64,000 nt of DNA from Albugo candida (GCA_905220665.1 CAJNAR010000177.1:1-64000); one strand, 5' to 3'; numbered from the stretch's first letter, positions 1-16,114 are shown. The notes: generated by a model not told the origin, from the sequence alone. A program made the numbers and translations.

Positions 1-2097
1 TATATTCTCTAAAAGATTCCCGCTTGTAATGTACAACTTGGGAAAGGATACGAGCAAACAAGAACGTGGTCTCGTGCAACGGAATATAAGCAATAAATTG
101 TACAATTTGACTATTTTTAGCAAAGTACAAAACATGGATAATTTCTTCTTTCTTAGCTATGCTACACACAATCGTGACGTTGATCGTCGAAATAAATCAA
201 AAATAGCAGAAAGTCGGATATGAGATGCCTCACACGTACGATATCATAGTGATATTCTGTGATTGAATAGGATATCTGCCTCATATGAGATCCTACACAC
301 GTACGATATCACAGTCAATTATATAATTGAATAGGATATCTTCCTCATGAAACATTTTGTTACTGAAAATGGGTGTGGGAAAGCTATTATCAAGTATTTT
401 GTTTTGTCTACTTTTTATATTCTCTAAAAGCTTCCCGCTTGTAATGTACAACTTGGGAAAAGGATACGGGCAAACAAGAACGTGGTCTCGTGCAACGGAA
501 TATAAAGCAATAAATTGTACAATTTGACTATTTTTAGCAAAGTACAAAATATTGATGATTTCTCCTTTCTTAGCTATGCTACACACAATCGTGACGTTGA
601 TCGTCGAAAAAATTCAAAAATAGCAGAAAGTCGGACATGAGATGCCTCACACGTACGATATCATAGTGATATTCTGTGATTGTATAGGATATCTGCCTCA
701 TATGAGATTCTACACACGTACGATATCATAGTCAATTATATAACTGAATAGGATATCTTCCTCATGAAACATTTTGTTACTGAAAATGGGTCTGGGAAAG
801 CTATGATCAAGTATTTTGTTGTGTCTACTTTTTATATTCTCTAAAAGCTTCCCGCTTGTAATGTACAACTTGGGAAAAGGATACGAGCAAACAAGAACGT
901 GGTCTCGTGCAACGGAATATAAGCAATAAATTGTACAATTTGACCTATTTTGAGCAAAGTACAAAATATGGATGATTTCTTTTTTCTCAGATATGCTACA
1001 CACAATCGTGACGTTGATCGTCGAAAAAATTCAAAAATAGCAGAAAGTCGGATATGAGATGCCTCACACGTACGATATCGTAGTGATATTCTGTGATTGT
1101 ATAGGATATCTGCCTCATATGAGATTCTACACACGTACGATATCATAGTCAAATATATAATTGAATAGGATATCTTCCTCATGGAACATTTTGTTACTGA
1201 AAACGGGTGTGGGAACGCTATGATCAAGTATTTTGTTGTCTCTACTTTTTATATTCTCTAAAAGCTTCCCGCTTGTAATGTACACCTCGGGAAAAGGATA
1301 CGAGCAAACAGGAACGTGGTCTCGTGCAACGGAATATAAGCAATAAATTGTACAATTTGACTATTTTTAGCAAAGTACAACATATTGATGATTTCTCCTT
1401 TCTTAGCTATGCTACACACAATCGTGACGTTGATCGTCGAAAAAATTCAAAAATAGCAGAAAGTCGGATATGAGATGCCTCACACGTACGATATCGAAGT
1501 GATATTCTGTGATTGAATAGGATATCTGCCTCATATGAGATCCTACACACGTACGATATCATAGTCAATTATATAATTGAATAGGATATCTTCCTCATGA
1601 AACATTTTGTTACTGATAATGGGTGTGGGAAAGCTATGATCAAGTATTTTGTTTTGTCTACTTTTTATATTCTCTAAAAGCTTCCCGCTTGTAATGTACA
1701 ACTTGGGAAAAGGATACGAGCAAACAAGAACGTGGTCTCGTGCAACGGAATATAAGCAATAAATTGTACAATTTGACTATTTTTAGCAAAGTACAAAATA
1801 TTGATGATTTCTCCTTTCTTAGCTATGCTACACACAATCGTGACGTTGATCGTCGAAAAAATTCAAAAATAGCAGAAAGTCGGATATGAGATGCCTCACA
1901 CGTACGATATCATATTGATATTCTGTGATTGTATAGGATATCTGCCTCATATGAGATCCTACACACGTACGATATCACAGTCAATTATATAATTGAATAG
2001 GATATCTTCCTCATGAAACATTTTGTTACTGAAAATGGGTCTGGGAAAGCTATGATCAAGTATTTTGTTGTGTCTACTTTTTATATTCTCTAAAAGC

Positions 2098-2449
2098 CAA
2101 TTGTAATGTACAACTCAGGAAAAAGATACGAGCAAACAAGAAGGTGGTCTCGCGCAACGGAATATAGGCAATATATTGTACAATTTGACTATTTTTAGCA
2201 AAGTACAAAATATGGATAATTTCTTCTTTCTTAGCTATGCTACACACAATCGTGACGTTGATCGTCGAAATAAATCAAAAATAGCAGAAAGTCGGATATG
2301 AGATGCCTCACACGTACGATATCGTAGTGATATTGTGTAAATGACTAAGATATCTTCCACATGAAACATTTGATACCTGATAATGGGTGTGGGAAAGCTA
2401 TGATCAAGTAATTTGTTTTGTCTGCTTTTTATATTCTCTGAGAGCTTCC
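2098..2449. repeat. Short-form satellite unit
   Basis: This unit is about 352 bp instead of 416. One copy of the internal ~65-bp subrepeat is missing: a single CACACGTACGATATC block leads straight into a TGTGTAAATGACT variant and then the next unit. The start of the unit is also degenerate (CCAATTGTAATG in place of CTTCCCGCTTGTAATG). Confidence 0.85.
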
Positions 2450-5400
2450 CGCTTGTACTGTACAACTCGGGAAAAGGATACGAGCAAACAAGAACGCGGT
2501 CTCGTGCAACGGGATATAAGCAATAAATTGTACAATTTGACTATTTTTAGCAAAGTACAAAATATTGATGATGTCTTTTTTCTCAGATATGCTACACACA
2601 ATCGTGACGTTGATCGTCGAAAAAATCAAAAAATAGCAGAAAGTCGGATATGAGATGCCTCACACGTACGATATCATAGTGATATTCTGTGATTGTATAG
2701 GATATCTGCCTCATATGAGATTCTACACACGTACGATATCACAGTCAATTATATAAATGAATAGGATATCTTCCTCATGAAACATTTTGTTACTGAAAAT
2801 GGGTGTGGGAAAGCTATGATCAAGTATTTTGTTGTGTCTACTTTTTATATTCTCTGAAAGCTTCCCGCTTGTAATGTACAACTTGGGAAAAAGATACGAG
2901 CAAACAAGAACGTGGTCTCGTGCAACGGAATATAGGCAATAAATTGTACAATTTGACCTATTTTTAGCAAAGTACAAAATATGGATGATGTCTTTTTTCT
3001 CAGATATGCTACACACAATCGTGACGTTGATCGTCGAAAAAATCAAAAATAGCAGAAAGTCGGATATGAGATGCCTCACACGTACGATATCGTAGTGATA
3101 TTCTGTGTTTGTATAGGATATCTGCCTCATATGAGATCCTACACACGTACGATATCATAGTCAATTATATAATTGAATAGGATATCTTCCTCATGAAACA
3201 TTTTGTTACTGAAAATGGGTGTGGGAAAGCTATGATCAAGTATTTTGTTTTGTCTACTTTTTATATTCGCTAAAAGCTTCCCGCTTGTAATGTACAACTT
3301 GGGAAAAGGATACGAGCAAACAAGAACGTGGTCTCGTGCAACGGAATATAAGCAATAAATTGTACAATTTGACCTATTTTTAGCAAAGTACAAAATATGG
3401 ATGATGTCTTTTTTCTCAGATATGCTACACACAATTGTGACGTTGATCGTCGTAAAAAATCAAAAATAGCAGAAAGTCGGATATGAGATGCCTCACACGT
3501 ACGATATCATAGTGATATTCTGTGATTGTATAGGATATCTGCCTCATATGAGATTCTACACACGTACGATATCATAGTCAAGTATATAATTGAATAGGAT
3601 ATCTTCCTCATGAAACATTTTGTTACTGAAAATGGGTGTGGGAAAGCTATGATCAAGTATTGTTGTGTCTACTTTTTATATTCTTAAAAGCTTCCCGCTT
3701 GTAATGTACAACTTGGGAAAAGGATACGAGCAAACAAGAACGTGGTCTCGTGCAACGGAATATAAGCAATAAATTGTACAATTTGACCTATTTTGAGCAA
3801 AGTACAAAATATGGATGATTTCTTCTTTCTTAGCTATGCTACACACAATCGTGACGTTGATCGTCGAAAAAAATCAAAAATAGCAGAAAGTCGGATATGA
3901 GATGCCTCACACGTACGATATCATAGTGATATTCTGTGATTGTATAGGATATCTGCCTCATATGAGATCCTACACACGTACGATATCACAGTCAATTATA
4001 TAATTGAATAGGATATCTTCCTCATGAAACATTTTGTTACTGAAAATGGGTCTGGGAAAGCTATGATCAAGTATTTTGTTGTGTCTAGTTTTTATATTCT
4101 CTAAAAGCTTCCCGCTTGTAATGTACAACTTGGGAAAAGGATACGAGCAAACAAGAACGTGGTCTCGTGCAACGGAATATAAGCAATAAATTGTACAATT
4201 TGACCTATTTTTAGCAAAGTACAAAATATGGATGATTTCTTTTTTCTCAGATATGCTACACACAATCGTGACGTTGATCGTGGACAAAAATCAAAAATAG
4301 CAGAAAGTCGGATATGAGATGCCTCACACGTACGATATCGTAGTGATATTCTGTGATTGTATAGGATATCTGCCTCATATGAGATTCTACACACGTCCGA
4401 TATCATACTCAATTATATAATTGAATAGGATATCTTCCTCATGAATCATTTTGTTACTGATAATGGGTGTGGGAAAGCTATGATCAAGTATTTTGTTTGT
4501 CTGCTGTTTATATTCTCTAAAAGCTTCCCGCTTGTAATGTACAACTCAGGAAAAAGATACGAGCCAACAAGAACGTGGTCTCGTGCAACGGAATATAAGC
4601 AATAAATTGTACAATTTGACCTATTTTTAGCAAAGTACAAAATATGGATGATGTCTTTTTTCTCAGATATGCTACACACAATCGTGACGTTGATCGTCGA
4701 AAAAAATCAAAAATAGCATAAAGTCGGATATGAGATGCCTCACACGTACGATATCATAGTGATATTCTGTGATTGTATAGGATATCTGCCTCATATGAGA
4801 TCCTACACACGTACGATATCATAGTCAATTATATAATTGAATAGGATATCTTCCTCATGAAACATTTTGTTACTGAAAATGGGTGTGGGAAAGCTATGAT
4901 CAAGTATTTTGTTTTGTCTACTTTTTATATTCTCTAAAAGCTTCCCGCTTGTAATGTACAACTTGGGAAAAGGATACGAGCAAACAAGAACGTGGTCTCG
5001 TGCAACGGAATATAAGCAATAAATTGTACAATTTGACCTATTTTTAGCAAAGTACAAAATATGGATGATTTCTTTTTTCTCAGATATGCTACACACAATT
5101 GTGACGTTGATCGTGGAGAAAAGTCAAAAATAGCAGAAAGTCGGATATGAGATGCCTCACACGTACGATATCATATTGATATTCTGTGATTGTATAGGAT
5201 ATCTGCCTCATATGAGATTCTACACACGTACGATATCATAGTCAAGTATATAATTGAATAGGATATCTTCCTCATGAAACATTTTGTTACTGAAAATGGG
5301 TGTGGGAAAGCTATGATCAAGTATATTGTTGTGTCTACTTTTTATATTCTGTAAAAGCTTCCCGCTTGTAATGTACAACTCAGGAAAAAGATACGAGCAA

Positions 5401-8400
5401 ACAAGAAGGTGGTCTCGTGCAACGGAATATAGGCAATATATTGTACAATTTGACTATTTTTAGCAAAGTACAAAATATGGATAATTTCTTCTTTCTTAGC
5501 TATGCTACACACAATCGTGACGTTGATCGTCGAAAAAATCAAAAATAGCAGAAAGTCGGATATGAGATGCCTCACACGTACGATATCATAGTGATATTCT
5601 GTGATTGTATAGGATATCTGCCTCATATGACATTCTACACACGTACGATATCACAGTCAATTATATAATTGAATAGGATATCTTCCTCATGAAACATTTT
5701 GTTACTGAAAATGGGTCTGGGAAAGCTATGATCAAGTATTTTGTTGTGTCTACTTTTTATATTCTCTAAAAGCTTCCCGCTTGTAATGTACAACTTGGGA
5801 AAAGGATACGAGCAAACAAGAACGTGGTCTCGTGCAACGGAATATAGCAATAAATTGTACAATTTGACCTATTTTGAGCAAAGTACAAAATATGGATGAT
5901 TTCTTTTTTCTCAGATATGCTACACACAATCGTGACGTTGATCGTGGACAAAAATCAAAAATAGCAGAAAGTCGGATATGAGATGCCTCACACGTACGAT
6001 ATCATAGTGATATTCTGTGATTGTATAGGATATCTGCCTCATATGAGATTCTACACACGTCCGATATCATACTCAATTATATAATTGAATAGGATATCTT
6101 CCTCATGAAACACATTGACATTGTGTTACTGAAAATGGGTGTGGGAAAGCTATGATCAAGTATTTTGTTTTGTCTGCTGTTTATATTCTCTAAAAGCTTC
6201 CCGCTTGTAATGTACAACTCAGGAAAAAGATACGAGCAAACAAGAACGTGGTCTCGTGCAACGGAATATAAGCAATAAATTGTACAATTTGACCTATTTT
6301 TAGCAAAGTACAAAATATGGATGATTTCTTTTTTCTCAGATATGCTACACACAATTGTGACGTTGATCGTGGAGAAAAATCAAAAATAGCAGAAAGTCGG
6401 ATATGAGATGCCTCACTCGTACGATATCATGGTGATAATTCTGTGATTGAATAGGATATCTTCCTCATATGAGATGCTACACACGTACGATATCACAGTC
6501 AATTATATAATTGAATAGGATATCTTCCTCATGAAACATTTCGTTACTGAAAATGGGTGTGTGAAAGCTATGATCAAGTATTTTGTTTTGTCTGCTGTTT
6601 ATATTCTCTAAAAGCTTCCCGCTTGTAATGTACAACTCAGGAAAAAGATACGAGCAAACAAGAACGTGGTCTCGTGCAACGGAATATAGGCAATAAATTG
6701 TACAATTTGACCTATTTTTAGCAAAGTACAAAATATAGATGATTTCTTCTTTCTTAGCTATGCTACACACAATCGTGACGTTGATCGTCGAAAAAAACAA
6801 AAATAGCAGAAAGTCCGATATGAGATGCCTCACACGTACGATATCATGGTGATATTCTGTGGTTGTATAGGATATCTGCCTCATATGAGATTCTACACAC
6901 GTACGATATCATAGTCAATTATATAATTGAATAGGATATCTTCCTCATGCAACATTTTGTTACTGAAAATGGGTGTGGGAAAGCTATGATCAAGTATTTT
7001 GTTGTGTCTACTTTTTATATTCTCTAAAAGCTTCCCGCTTGTAATGTACAACTTGGGAAAAAGATACGAGCAAACAAGAACGTGGTCTCGTGCAACGGAA
7101 TATAGGCAATAAATTGTACAATTTGACCTATTTTTAGCAAAGTACAAAGTATGGATGATGTCTTTTTTCTCAGACATGCTACACACAATTGTGACGTTGA
7201 TCGTGGAGAAAAATCAAAAATAGCAGAAAGTCGGATATGAGATGCCTCACACGTACGATATCGTAGTGATATTCTGTGTTTGTATAGGATATCTGCCTCA
7301 TATGAGATCCTACACACGTACGATATCATAGTCAATTATATAATTGAATAGGATATCTTCCTCATGAAACATTTTGTTACTGAAAATGGGTCTGGGAAAG
7401 CTATGATCAAGTATTTTGTTGTGTCTACTTTTTATATTCTCTAAAAGCTTCCCGCTTGTAATGTACAACTTGGGAAAAAGATACGAGCAAACAAGAACGT
7501 GGTCTCGTGCAACGGAATATAGGCAATAAATTGTACAATTTGACCTATTTTTAGCAAAGTACACAATATGGATGATGTCTTTTTTCTCAGATATGCTACA
7601 CACAATCGTGACGTTGATCGTCGAAAAAATCAAAAATAGCAGAAAGTCGGATATGAGATGCCTCACACGTACGATATCGTAGTGATATTCTGTGATTGTA
7701 TAGGATATCTGCCTCATATGAGATCCTACACACGTACGATATCACAGTCAATTATTTAATTAAATAGGATATCCTCCTCATGAAACATTTTGTTACTGAA
7801 AATGGGTGTGGGAAAGCTATCATCCAGTATTTTGTTTTGTCTACTTTTTATATTCTCTAAAAGCTTCCCGCTTGTAATGTACAACTCGGGAAAAGGATAC
7901 GAGCAAACAAGAACGTGGTCTCGTGCAACGGAATATAGGCAATAAATTGTACAATTTGACCTATTTTTAGCAAAGTACAAAGTATGGATGATGTCTTTTT
8001 TCTCAGACATGCTACACACAATCGTGACGTTGATCGTCGAAAAAATCAAAAATAGCAGAAAGTCGGATATGAGATGCCTCACACGTACGATATCATAGTG
8101 ATATTCTGTGATTGTATAGGATATCTGCCTCATATGAGATGCTACACACGTACGATATCATAGTCAATTATATAATTGAATAGCATATCTTCCTCATGAA
8201 ACATTTTGTTACTGAAAATGGGTGTGGGAAAGCTATCAAGTATTTTGTTTTGGCTGCTGTTTATATTCTCTAAAAGCTTCCCGCTTGTAATGTACAACTT
8301 GGGAAAAGGATACGAGCAAACAAGAACGTGGTCTCGTGCAACGGGATATAGGCAATAAATTGTACAATTTGACCTATTTTTATCGAAGTAGAAAATATGG

Positions 8401-8696
8401 ATGATTTCTTTTTTCTCAGATATGCTACACACAATCGTGACGTTGATCGTCGAAAAAATTCAAAAATAGCAGAAAGTCGGATATGAGATGCCTCACACGT
8501 ACGATATCATAGTGATATTCTGTGATTGTATAGGATATCTGCCTCATATGAGATGCTACACACGTACGATATCATAGTCAATTATATAATTGAAAAGGAT
8601 ATCTTCCTCATGAAACATTTTGTTACTGAAAATGGGTGTGGGAAAGCTATGATCAAGTATTTTGTTTTGGCTGCTTTTAATATTCTCTCTGAGCTT

Positions 8697-9051
8697 GCTG
8701 CTTGTAATGTACAACTCAGGAAAAAGATACGAGCAAACAAGAACGTGGTCTCGTGCAACGGAATATAAGCAATAAATTGTACAATTTGACTATTTTTAGC
8801 AAAGTACAAAATATAGATGATTTCTTCTTTCTTAGCTATGCTACACACAATCGTGACGTTGATCGTCGAAAAAAATCAAAAATAGCAGAAAGTCGGATAT
8901 GAGATGCCTCACACGTACGATATCGTAGTGATATTGTGTAAATGAATAGGATATCTTCCTCATGAAACATTTTGTTACTGAAAATGGGTGTGGGAAAGCT
9001 ATGATCAAGTATTTTGTTTTGTCTGCTTTTTATATTCTCTAAAAAATTCCC
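8697..9051. repeat. Short-form satellite unit
   Basis: A second isolated short unit, about 355 bp. Around 8,918-8,960 only one copy of the ~65-bp subrepeat is present, with the TGTGTAAATGA variant. Confidence 0.85.
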
Positions 9052-9468
9052 GCTTGTAATGTACAACTCAGGAAAAAGATACGAGCAAACAAGAACGTGG
9101 TCTCGTGCAACGGAATATAAGCAATAAATTGTACAATTTGACCTATTTTTAGCAAAGTACAAAATATGGATGATTTCTTTTTTCTCAGATATGCTACACA
9201 CAATCGTGACGTTGATCGTGGAGAAAAATCAAAAATAGCAGAAAGTCGGATATGAGATGCCTCACACGTACGATATCATAGTGATATTCTGTGATTGTAT
9301 AGGATATCTGCCTCATATGAGATGCTACACACGTACGATATCATAGTCAATTATATAATTGAATAGGATATCTTCCTCATGAAACATTTTGTTACTGAAA
9401 ATGGGTGTGGGAAAGCTATGATCAAGTATTTTGTTTTGGCTGCTTTTCATATTCTCTAAAAGCTTCCC

Positions 9469-9883
9469 GCTTGTAATGTACAACTCAGGAAAAAGATACG
9501 CGCAAACAAGAACGTGGTCTCGTGCAATGGGATATAAGCAATAAATTGTACAATTTGGCTATTTTTAGCAAAGCACAAAATATAGACGATTTCTTCTTTC
9601 TCAGTTATGCTACACACAATTGTGACGTTGATCGTGGAGAAAAGTCAAAAATAGCAGAAAGTCGGATATGAGATGCCTCACACGTACGATATCATAGTGA
9701 TATTCTGTGATTGTATAGGATATCTGCCTCATATGAGATCCTACACACGTACGATATCACAGTCAATTATATAACTGAATAGGATATCTTCCTCATGAAA
9801 CATTTTGTTACTGAAAATGGGTGTGGGAAAGCTATCATCCAGTATTTTGTTTTGTCTACTTTTTATATTCTGTAAAAGCTTCC
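9469..9883. repeat. Satellite unit with private variants (higher-order copy 1)
   Basis: This unit carries a private set of variants: GATACGCGC, GTGCAATGGG, TTTGGCTATT, AAAGCACAAA and ATAGACGATT. The same set recurs together in the unit at 12,787, eight units away, so the two were copied as part of a longer block. Confidence 0.75.
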
Positions 9884-12786
9884 CGCTTGTAATGTACAAC
9901 TCAGGAAAAAGATACGAGCAAACAAGAACGTGGTCTCGTGCAACGGAATATAGGCAATAAATTGTACAATTCGACTATTTTTAGCAAAGTACAAAATATG
10001 GATGATTTCTTTTTTCTCAGTTATGCTACACACAATTGTGACGTTGATCGTGGAGAAAAGTCAAAAATAGCAGAAAGTCGGATATGAGATGCCTCACACG
10101 TACGATATCATGGTGATAATTCTGTGATTGAATAGGATATCTGCCTCATATGAGATGCTACACACGTACGATATCATAGTCAATTATATAATTGAATAGG
10201 ATTTCTTCCTCATGAAACATTTTGTTACTGAAAAATGGGTGTGGGAAAGCTATCATCCAGTATTTTGTTTTGTCTACTTTTTATATTCTGTAAAAGCTTC
10301 CCGCTTGTAATGTACAACTCAGGAAAAAGATACGAGCAAACAAGAACGTGGTCTTGTGCAACGGAATATAAGCAATAAATTGTACAATTCGACTGTTTTT
10401 AGCAAAGTACAAAATATGGATGATTTCTTTTTTCTCAGCTATGCTACACACAATCGTGACGTTGATCGTGGAGAAAAATCAAAAATAGCAGAAAGTCGGA
10501 TATGAGATGCATCACACGTAAGATATCATAGTGATATTCTGTGATTGTATAGGATATCTGCCTCATATGAGATCCTACACACGTACGATATCACAGTCAA
10601 TTATAATTAAATAGGATATCCTCCTCATGAAACATTTTGTTACTGAAAATGGGTGTGGGAAAGCTATGATCAAGTATTTTGTTGTGTCTACTTTTTATAT
10701 TCTCTAAAAGCTTCCCGCTTGTAATGTACACCTTGGGAAAAGGATACGAGCAAACAAGAACGTGGTCTCGTGCGACGGAATATAAGCAATAAATTGTACA
10801 ATTTGACTATTTTTAGCAAAGTACAAAATATAGATGATTTCTTCTTTCTTAGCTATGCTACACACAATCGTAACGTTGATCGTCGAAAAAATTCAAAAAT
10901 AGCAGAAAGTCGGAGATGAGATGCCTCACACGTACGATATCATAGTGATATTCTGTGATTGAATAGGATATCTGCCTCATATGAGATGCTACACACGTAC
11001 GATATCATAGTCAATTATATAATTGAAAAGGATATCTTCCTCATGAAACATTTTGTTACTGAAAATGGGTGTGGGAAAGCTATCATCCAGTATTTTGTTT
11101 TGTCTACTTTTTATATTCTGTAAAAGCTTCCCGCTTGTAATGTACAACTCGGGAAAAGAATACGGGCAAACAAGAACGTGGTCTCGTGCAACGGAATATA
11201 AGTAATAAATTGTACAATTCGACTGTTTTTAGCAAAGTACAAAATATGGATGATTTCTTTTTTCTCAGTTATGCTACACACAATTGTGACGTTGATCGTG
11301 GAGAAAAGTCAAAAATAGCAGAAAGTCGGATATGAGATGCCTCACACGTACGATATCATAGTGATATTCTGTGATTGTATAGGATATCTGCCTCATATGA
11401 GATCCTACACACGTACGATATCACAGTCAATTATATAATTGAATAGGATATCTTCCTCATGAAACATTTTGTTACTGAAAATGGGTGTGGGAAAGCTATG
11501 ATCAAGTATTTTGTTTTGGCTGCTTTTCATATTCTCTAAAAGCTTCCCGCTTGTAATGTACAACTCGGGAAAAGGATACGAGCAAACAAGAACGTGGTCT
11601 CGTGCAACGGAATATAAGCAATAAATTGACTATTTTTAGCAAAGTACAAAATATGGATGATTTCTTTTTTCTCAGTTATGCTACACACAATTGTGACGTT
11701 GATCGTGGAGAAAAGTCAAAAATAGCAGAAAGTCGGATATGAGATGCCTCACACGTACGATATCATAGTGATATTCTGTGATTGTATAGGATATCTGCCT
11801 CATATGAGATCCTACACACGTACGATATCACAGTCAATTATATAATTGAATAGGATATCTTCCTCATGAAACATTTTGTTACTGAAAATGGGTGTGGGAA
11901 AGCTATGATCAAGTATTTTGTTTTGTCTACTTTTTATATTCTGTAAAAGCTTCCCGCTTGTAATGTACAACTCAGGAAAAAGATACGAGCCAACAAGAAC
12001 GTGGTCTCGTGCAACGGAATATAAGCAATAAATTGTACAATTTGACTATTTTTAGCAAAGTACAAAATATAGATGATTTCTTCTTTCTTAGCTATGCTAC
12101 ACACAATCGTAACGTTGATCGTCGAAAAAATTCAAAAATAGCAGAAAGTCGGAGATGAGATGCCTCACACGTACGATATCATAGTGATATTCTGTGATTG
12201 AATAGGATATCTGCCTCATATGAGATGCTACACACGTACGATATCATAGTCAATTATATAATTGAAAAGGATATCTTCCTCATGAAACATTTTGTTACTG
12301 AAAATGGGTGTGGGAAAGCTATCATCCAGTATTTTGTTTTGTCTACTTTTTATATTCTGTAAAAGCTTCCCGCTTGTAATGTACAACTCAGGAAAAAGAT
12401 ACGAGCCAACAAGAACGTGGTCTCGTGCAACGGAATATAAGCAATAAATTGTACAATTCGACTATTTTTAGCAAAGACAAAATATGGATGATTTCTTTTT
12501 TCTCAGTTATGCTACACACAATTGTGACGTTGATCGTGGAGAAAAGTCAAAAATAGCAGAAAGTCGGATATGAGATGCCTCACACGTACGATATCATATT
12601 GATATTCTGTGATTGTATAGGATATCTGCCTCATATGAGATCCTACACACGTACGATATCACAGTCAATTATATAATTGAATAGGATATCTTCCTCATGA
12701 AACATTTTGTTACTGAAAATGGGTGTGGGAAAGCTATGATCAAGTATTTTGTTTTGGCTGCTTTTTATATTCTCTAAAAGCTTCCC

Positions 12787-13201
12787 GCTTGTAATGTACA
12801 ACTCAGGAAAAAGATACGCGCAAACAAGAACGTGGTCTCGTGCAATGGGATATAAGCAATAAATTGTACAATTTGGCTATTTTTAGCAAAGCACAAAATA
12901 TAGACGATTTCTTCTTTCTCAGTTATGCTACACACAATTGTGACGTTGATCGTGGAGAAAAGTCAAAAATAGCAGAAAGTCGGATATGAGATGCCTCACA
13001 CGTACGATATCGTAGTGATATTCTGTGATTGTATAGGATATCTGCCTCATATGAGATCCTACACACGTACGATATCACAGTCAATTATATAATTGAATAG
13101 GATATCTTCCTCATGAAACATTTTGTTACTGAAAATGGGTGTGGGAAAGCTATCATCCAGTATTTTGTTTTGTCTACTTTTTATATTCTGTAAAAGCTTC
13201 C
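12787..13201. repeat. Satellite unit with private variants (higher-order copy 2)
   Basis: Shares the private variant set of the unit at 9,469 (GATACGCGC, GTGCAATGGG, TTTGGCTATT, AAAGCACAAA, ATAGACGATT). The spacing of about 3,318 bases is close to eight units. Confidence 0.75.
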
Positions 13202-16114
13202 CGCTTGTAATGTACAACTCAGGAAAAAGATACGAGCCAACAAGAACGTGGTCTCGTGCAACGGAATATAAGCAATAAATTGTACAATTCGACTATTTTT
13301 AGCAAAGTACAAAATATGGATGATTTCTTTTTTCTCAGTTATGCTACACACAATTGTGACGTTGATCGTGGAGAAAAGTCAAAAATAGCAGAAAGTCGGA
13401 TATGAGATGCCTCACACGTACGATATCATAGTGATATTCTGTGATTGAATAGGATATCTGCCTCATATGAGATGCTACACACGTACGATATCATAGTCAA
13501 TTATATAATTGAAAAGGATATCTTCCTCATGAAACATTTTGTTACTGAAAATGGGTGTGGGAAAGCTATCATCCAGTATTTTGTTTTGTCTACTTTTTAT
13601 ATTCTGTAAAAGCTTCCCGCTTGTAATGTACAACTCAGGAAAAAGATACGAGCCAACAAGAACGTGGTCTCGTGCAACGGAATATAAGCAATAAATTGTA
13701 CAATTCGACTATTTTTAGCAAAGTACAAAATATGGATGATTTCTTTTTTCTCAGTTATGCTACACACAATTGTGACGTTGATCGTGGAGAAAAGTCAAAA
13801 ATAGCAGAAAGTCGGATATGAGATGCCTCACACGTACGATATCATAGTGATATTCTGTGATTGTATAGGATATCTGCCTCATATGAGATCCTACACACGT
13901 ACGATATCACAGTCAATTATATAACTGAATAGGATATCTTCCTCATGAAACATTTGATACCTGATAATGGGTGTGGAAAAGCTATCATCCAGTATTTTGT
14001 TTTGTCTAGTTTTTATATTCTCTAAAAGCTTCCCGCTTGTAATGTACAACTCAGGAAAAAGATACGAGCCAACAAGAACGTGGTCTCGTGCAACGGAATA
14101 TAAGCAATAAATTGTACAATTTGACTATTTTTAGCAAAGTACAAAATATAGATGATTTCTTCTTTCTTAGCTATGCTACACACAATCGTGACGTTGATCG
14201 TCGAAAAAAATCAAAAATAGCAGAAAGTCGGATATGAGATGCCTCACACGTACGATATCATAGTGATATTCTGTGATTGTATAGGATATCTGCCTCATAT
14301 GAGATCCTACACACGTACGATATCACAGTCAATTATATAATTGGATAGGATATCTTCCTCATGAAACATTTTGTTACTGAAAATGGGTGTGGGAAAGCTA
14401 TCATCCAGTATTTTGTTTTGTCTACTTTTTATATTCTGTAAAAGCTTCCCGCTTGTAATGTACAACTCAGGAAAAGGATACGGGCAAACAAGAACGTGGT
14501 CTCGTGCAACGGAATATAAGCAATAAATTGTACAATTTGACTATTTTTAGCAAAGTACAAAATATGGATGATTTCTTTTTTCTCAGATATGCTACACACA
14601 ATTGTGACGTTGATCGTGGAGAAAAGTCAAAAATAGCAGAAAGTCGGATATGAGATGCCTCACACGTACGATATCATAGTGATATTCTGTGATTGTATAG
14701 GATATCTGCCTCATATGAGATCCTACACACGTACGATATCACAGTCAATTATATAATTGAATAGGATATCTTCCTCATGAAACATTTCGTTACTGAAAAT
14801 GGGTGTGTGAAAGCTATCAATCCAGTATTTTGTTATGTCTGCTGTTTATATTCTCTGAGAGCTTCCCGCTTGTAATGTACAACTCAGGAAAAGGATACGG
14901 GCAAACAAGAACGTGGTCTCGTGCAACGGAATATAAGCAATAAATTGTACAATTCGACTATTTTTAGCAAAGTACAAAATATGGATGATTTCTTTTTTCT
15001 CAGTTATGCTACACACAATTGTGACGTTGATCGTGGAGAAAAGTCAAAAATAGCAGAAAGTCGGATATGAGATGCCTCACACGTACGATATCATAGTGAT
15101 ATTCTGTGATTGTATAGGATATCTGCCTCATATGAGATCCTACACACGTACGATATCACAGTCAATTATATAATTGAATAGGATATCTTCCTCATGAAAC
15201 ATTTTGTTACTGAAAATGGGTGTGGGAAAGCTATGATCAAGTATATTGTTGTGTCTACTTTTTATATTCTGTAAAAGCTTCCCGCTTGTAATGTACAACT
15301 CAGGAAAAAGATACGAGCCAACAAGAACGTGGTCTCGTGCAACGGAATATAAGCAATAAATTGTACAATTTGACTATTTTTAGCAAAGTACAAAATATGA
15401 TGATTTCTTTTTCTTAGCTATGCTACACACAATTGTGACGTTGATCGTCGAAAAAATCAAAAATAGCAGAAAGTCGGATATGAGATGCCTCACACGTACG
15501 ATATCATAGTGATATTCTGTGATTGAATAGGATATCTGCCTCATATGAGATCCTACACACGTACGATATCACAGTCAATTATATAATTGAATAGGATATC
15601 TTCCTCATGAAACATTTTGTTACTGAAAATGGGTGTGGGAAAGCTATCATCCAGTATTTTGTTTTGTCTACTTTTTATATTCTGTAAAAGCTTCCCGCTT
15701 GTAATGTACAACTCAGGAAAAAGATACGAGCCAACAAGAACGTGGTCTCGTGCAACGGAATATAAGCAATAAATTGTACAATTTGACTATTTTTAGCAAA
15801 GTACAAAATATGATGATTTCTTTTTTAGCTATGCTACACACAATCGTGACGTTGATCGTCGAAAAAATTCAAAAATAGCAGAAAGTCGGAGATGAGATGC
15901 CTCACACGTACGATATCATAGTGATATTCTGTGATTGAATAGGATATCTGCCTCATATGAGATGCTACACACGTACGATATCATAGTCAATTATATAATT
16001 GAAAAGGATATCTTCCTCATGAAACATTTTGTTACTGAAAATGGGTGTGGGAAAGCTATCATCCAGTATTTTGTTTTGTCTACTTTTTATATTCTCTAAA
16101 AGCTTCCCGCTTGT

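Noticed and set aside
293..9201. Many minus-strand frames of 97-135 codons in the satellite
   Set aside because: They recur with the unit, change frame as unit length varies, overlap other frames and have no promoter; they are shadows of the repeat.
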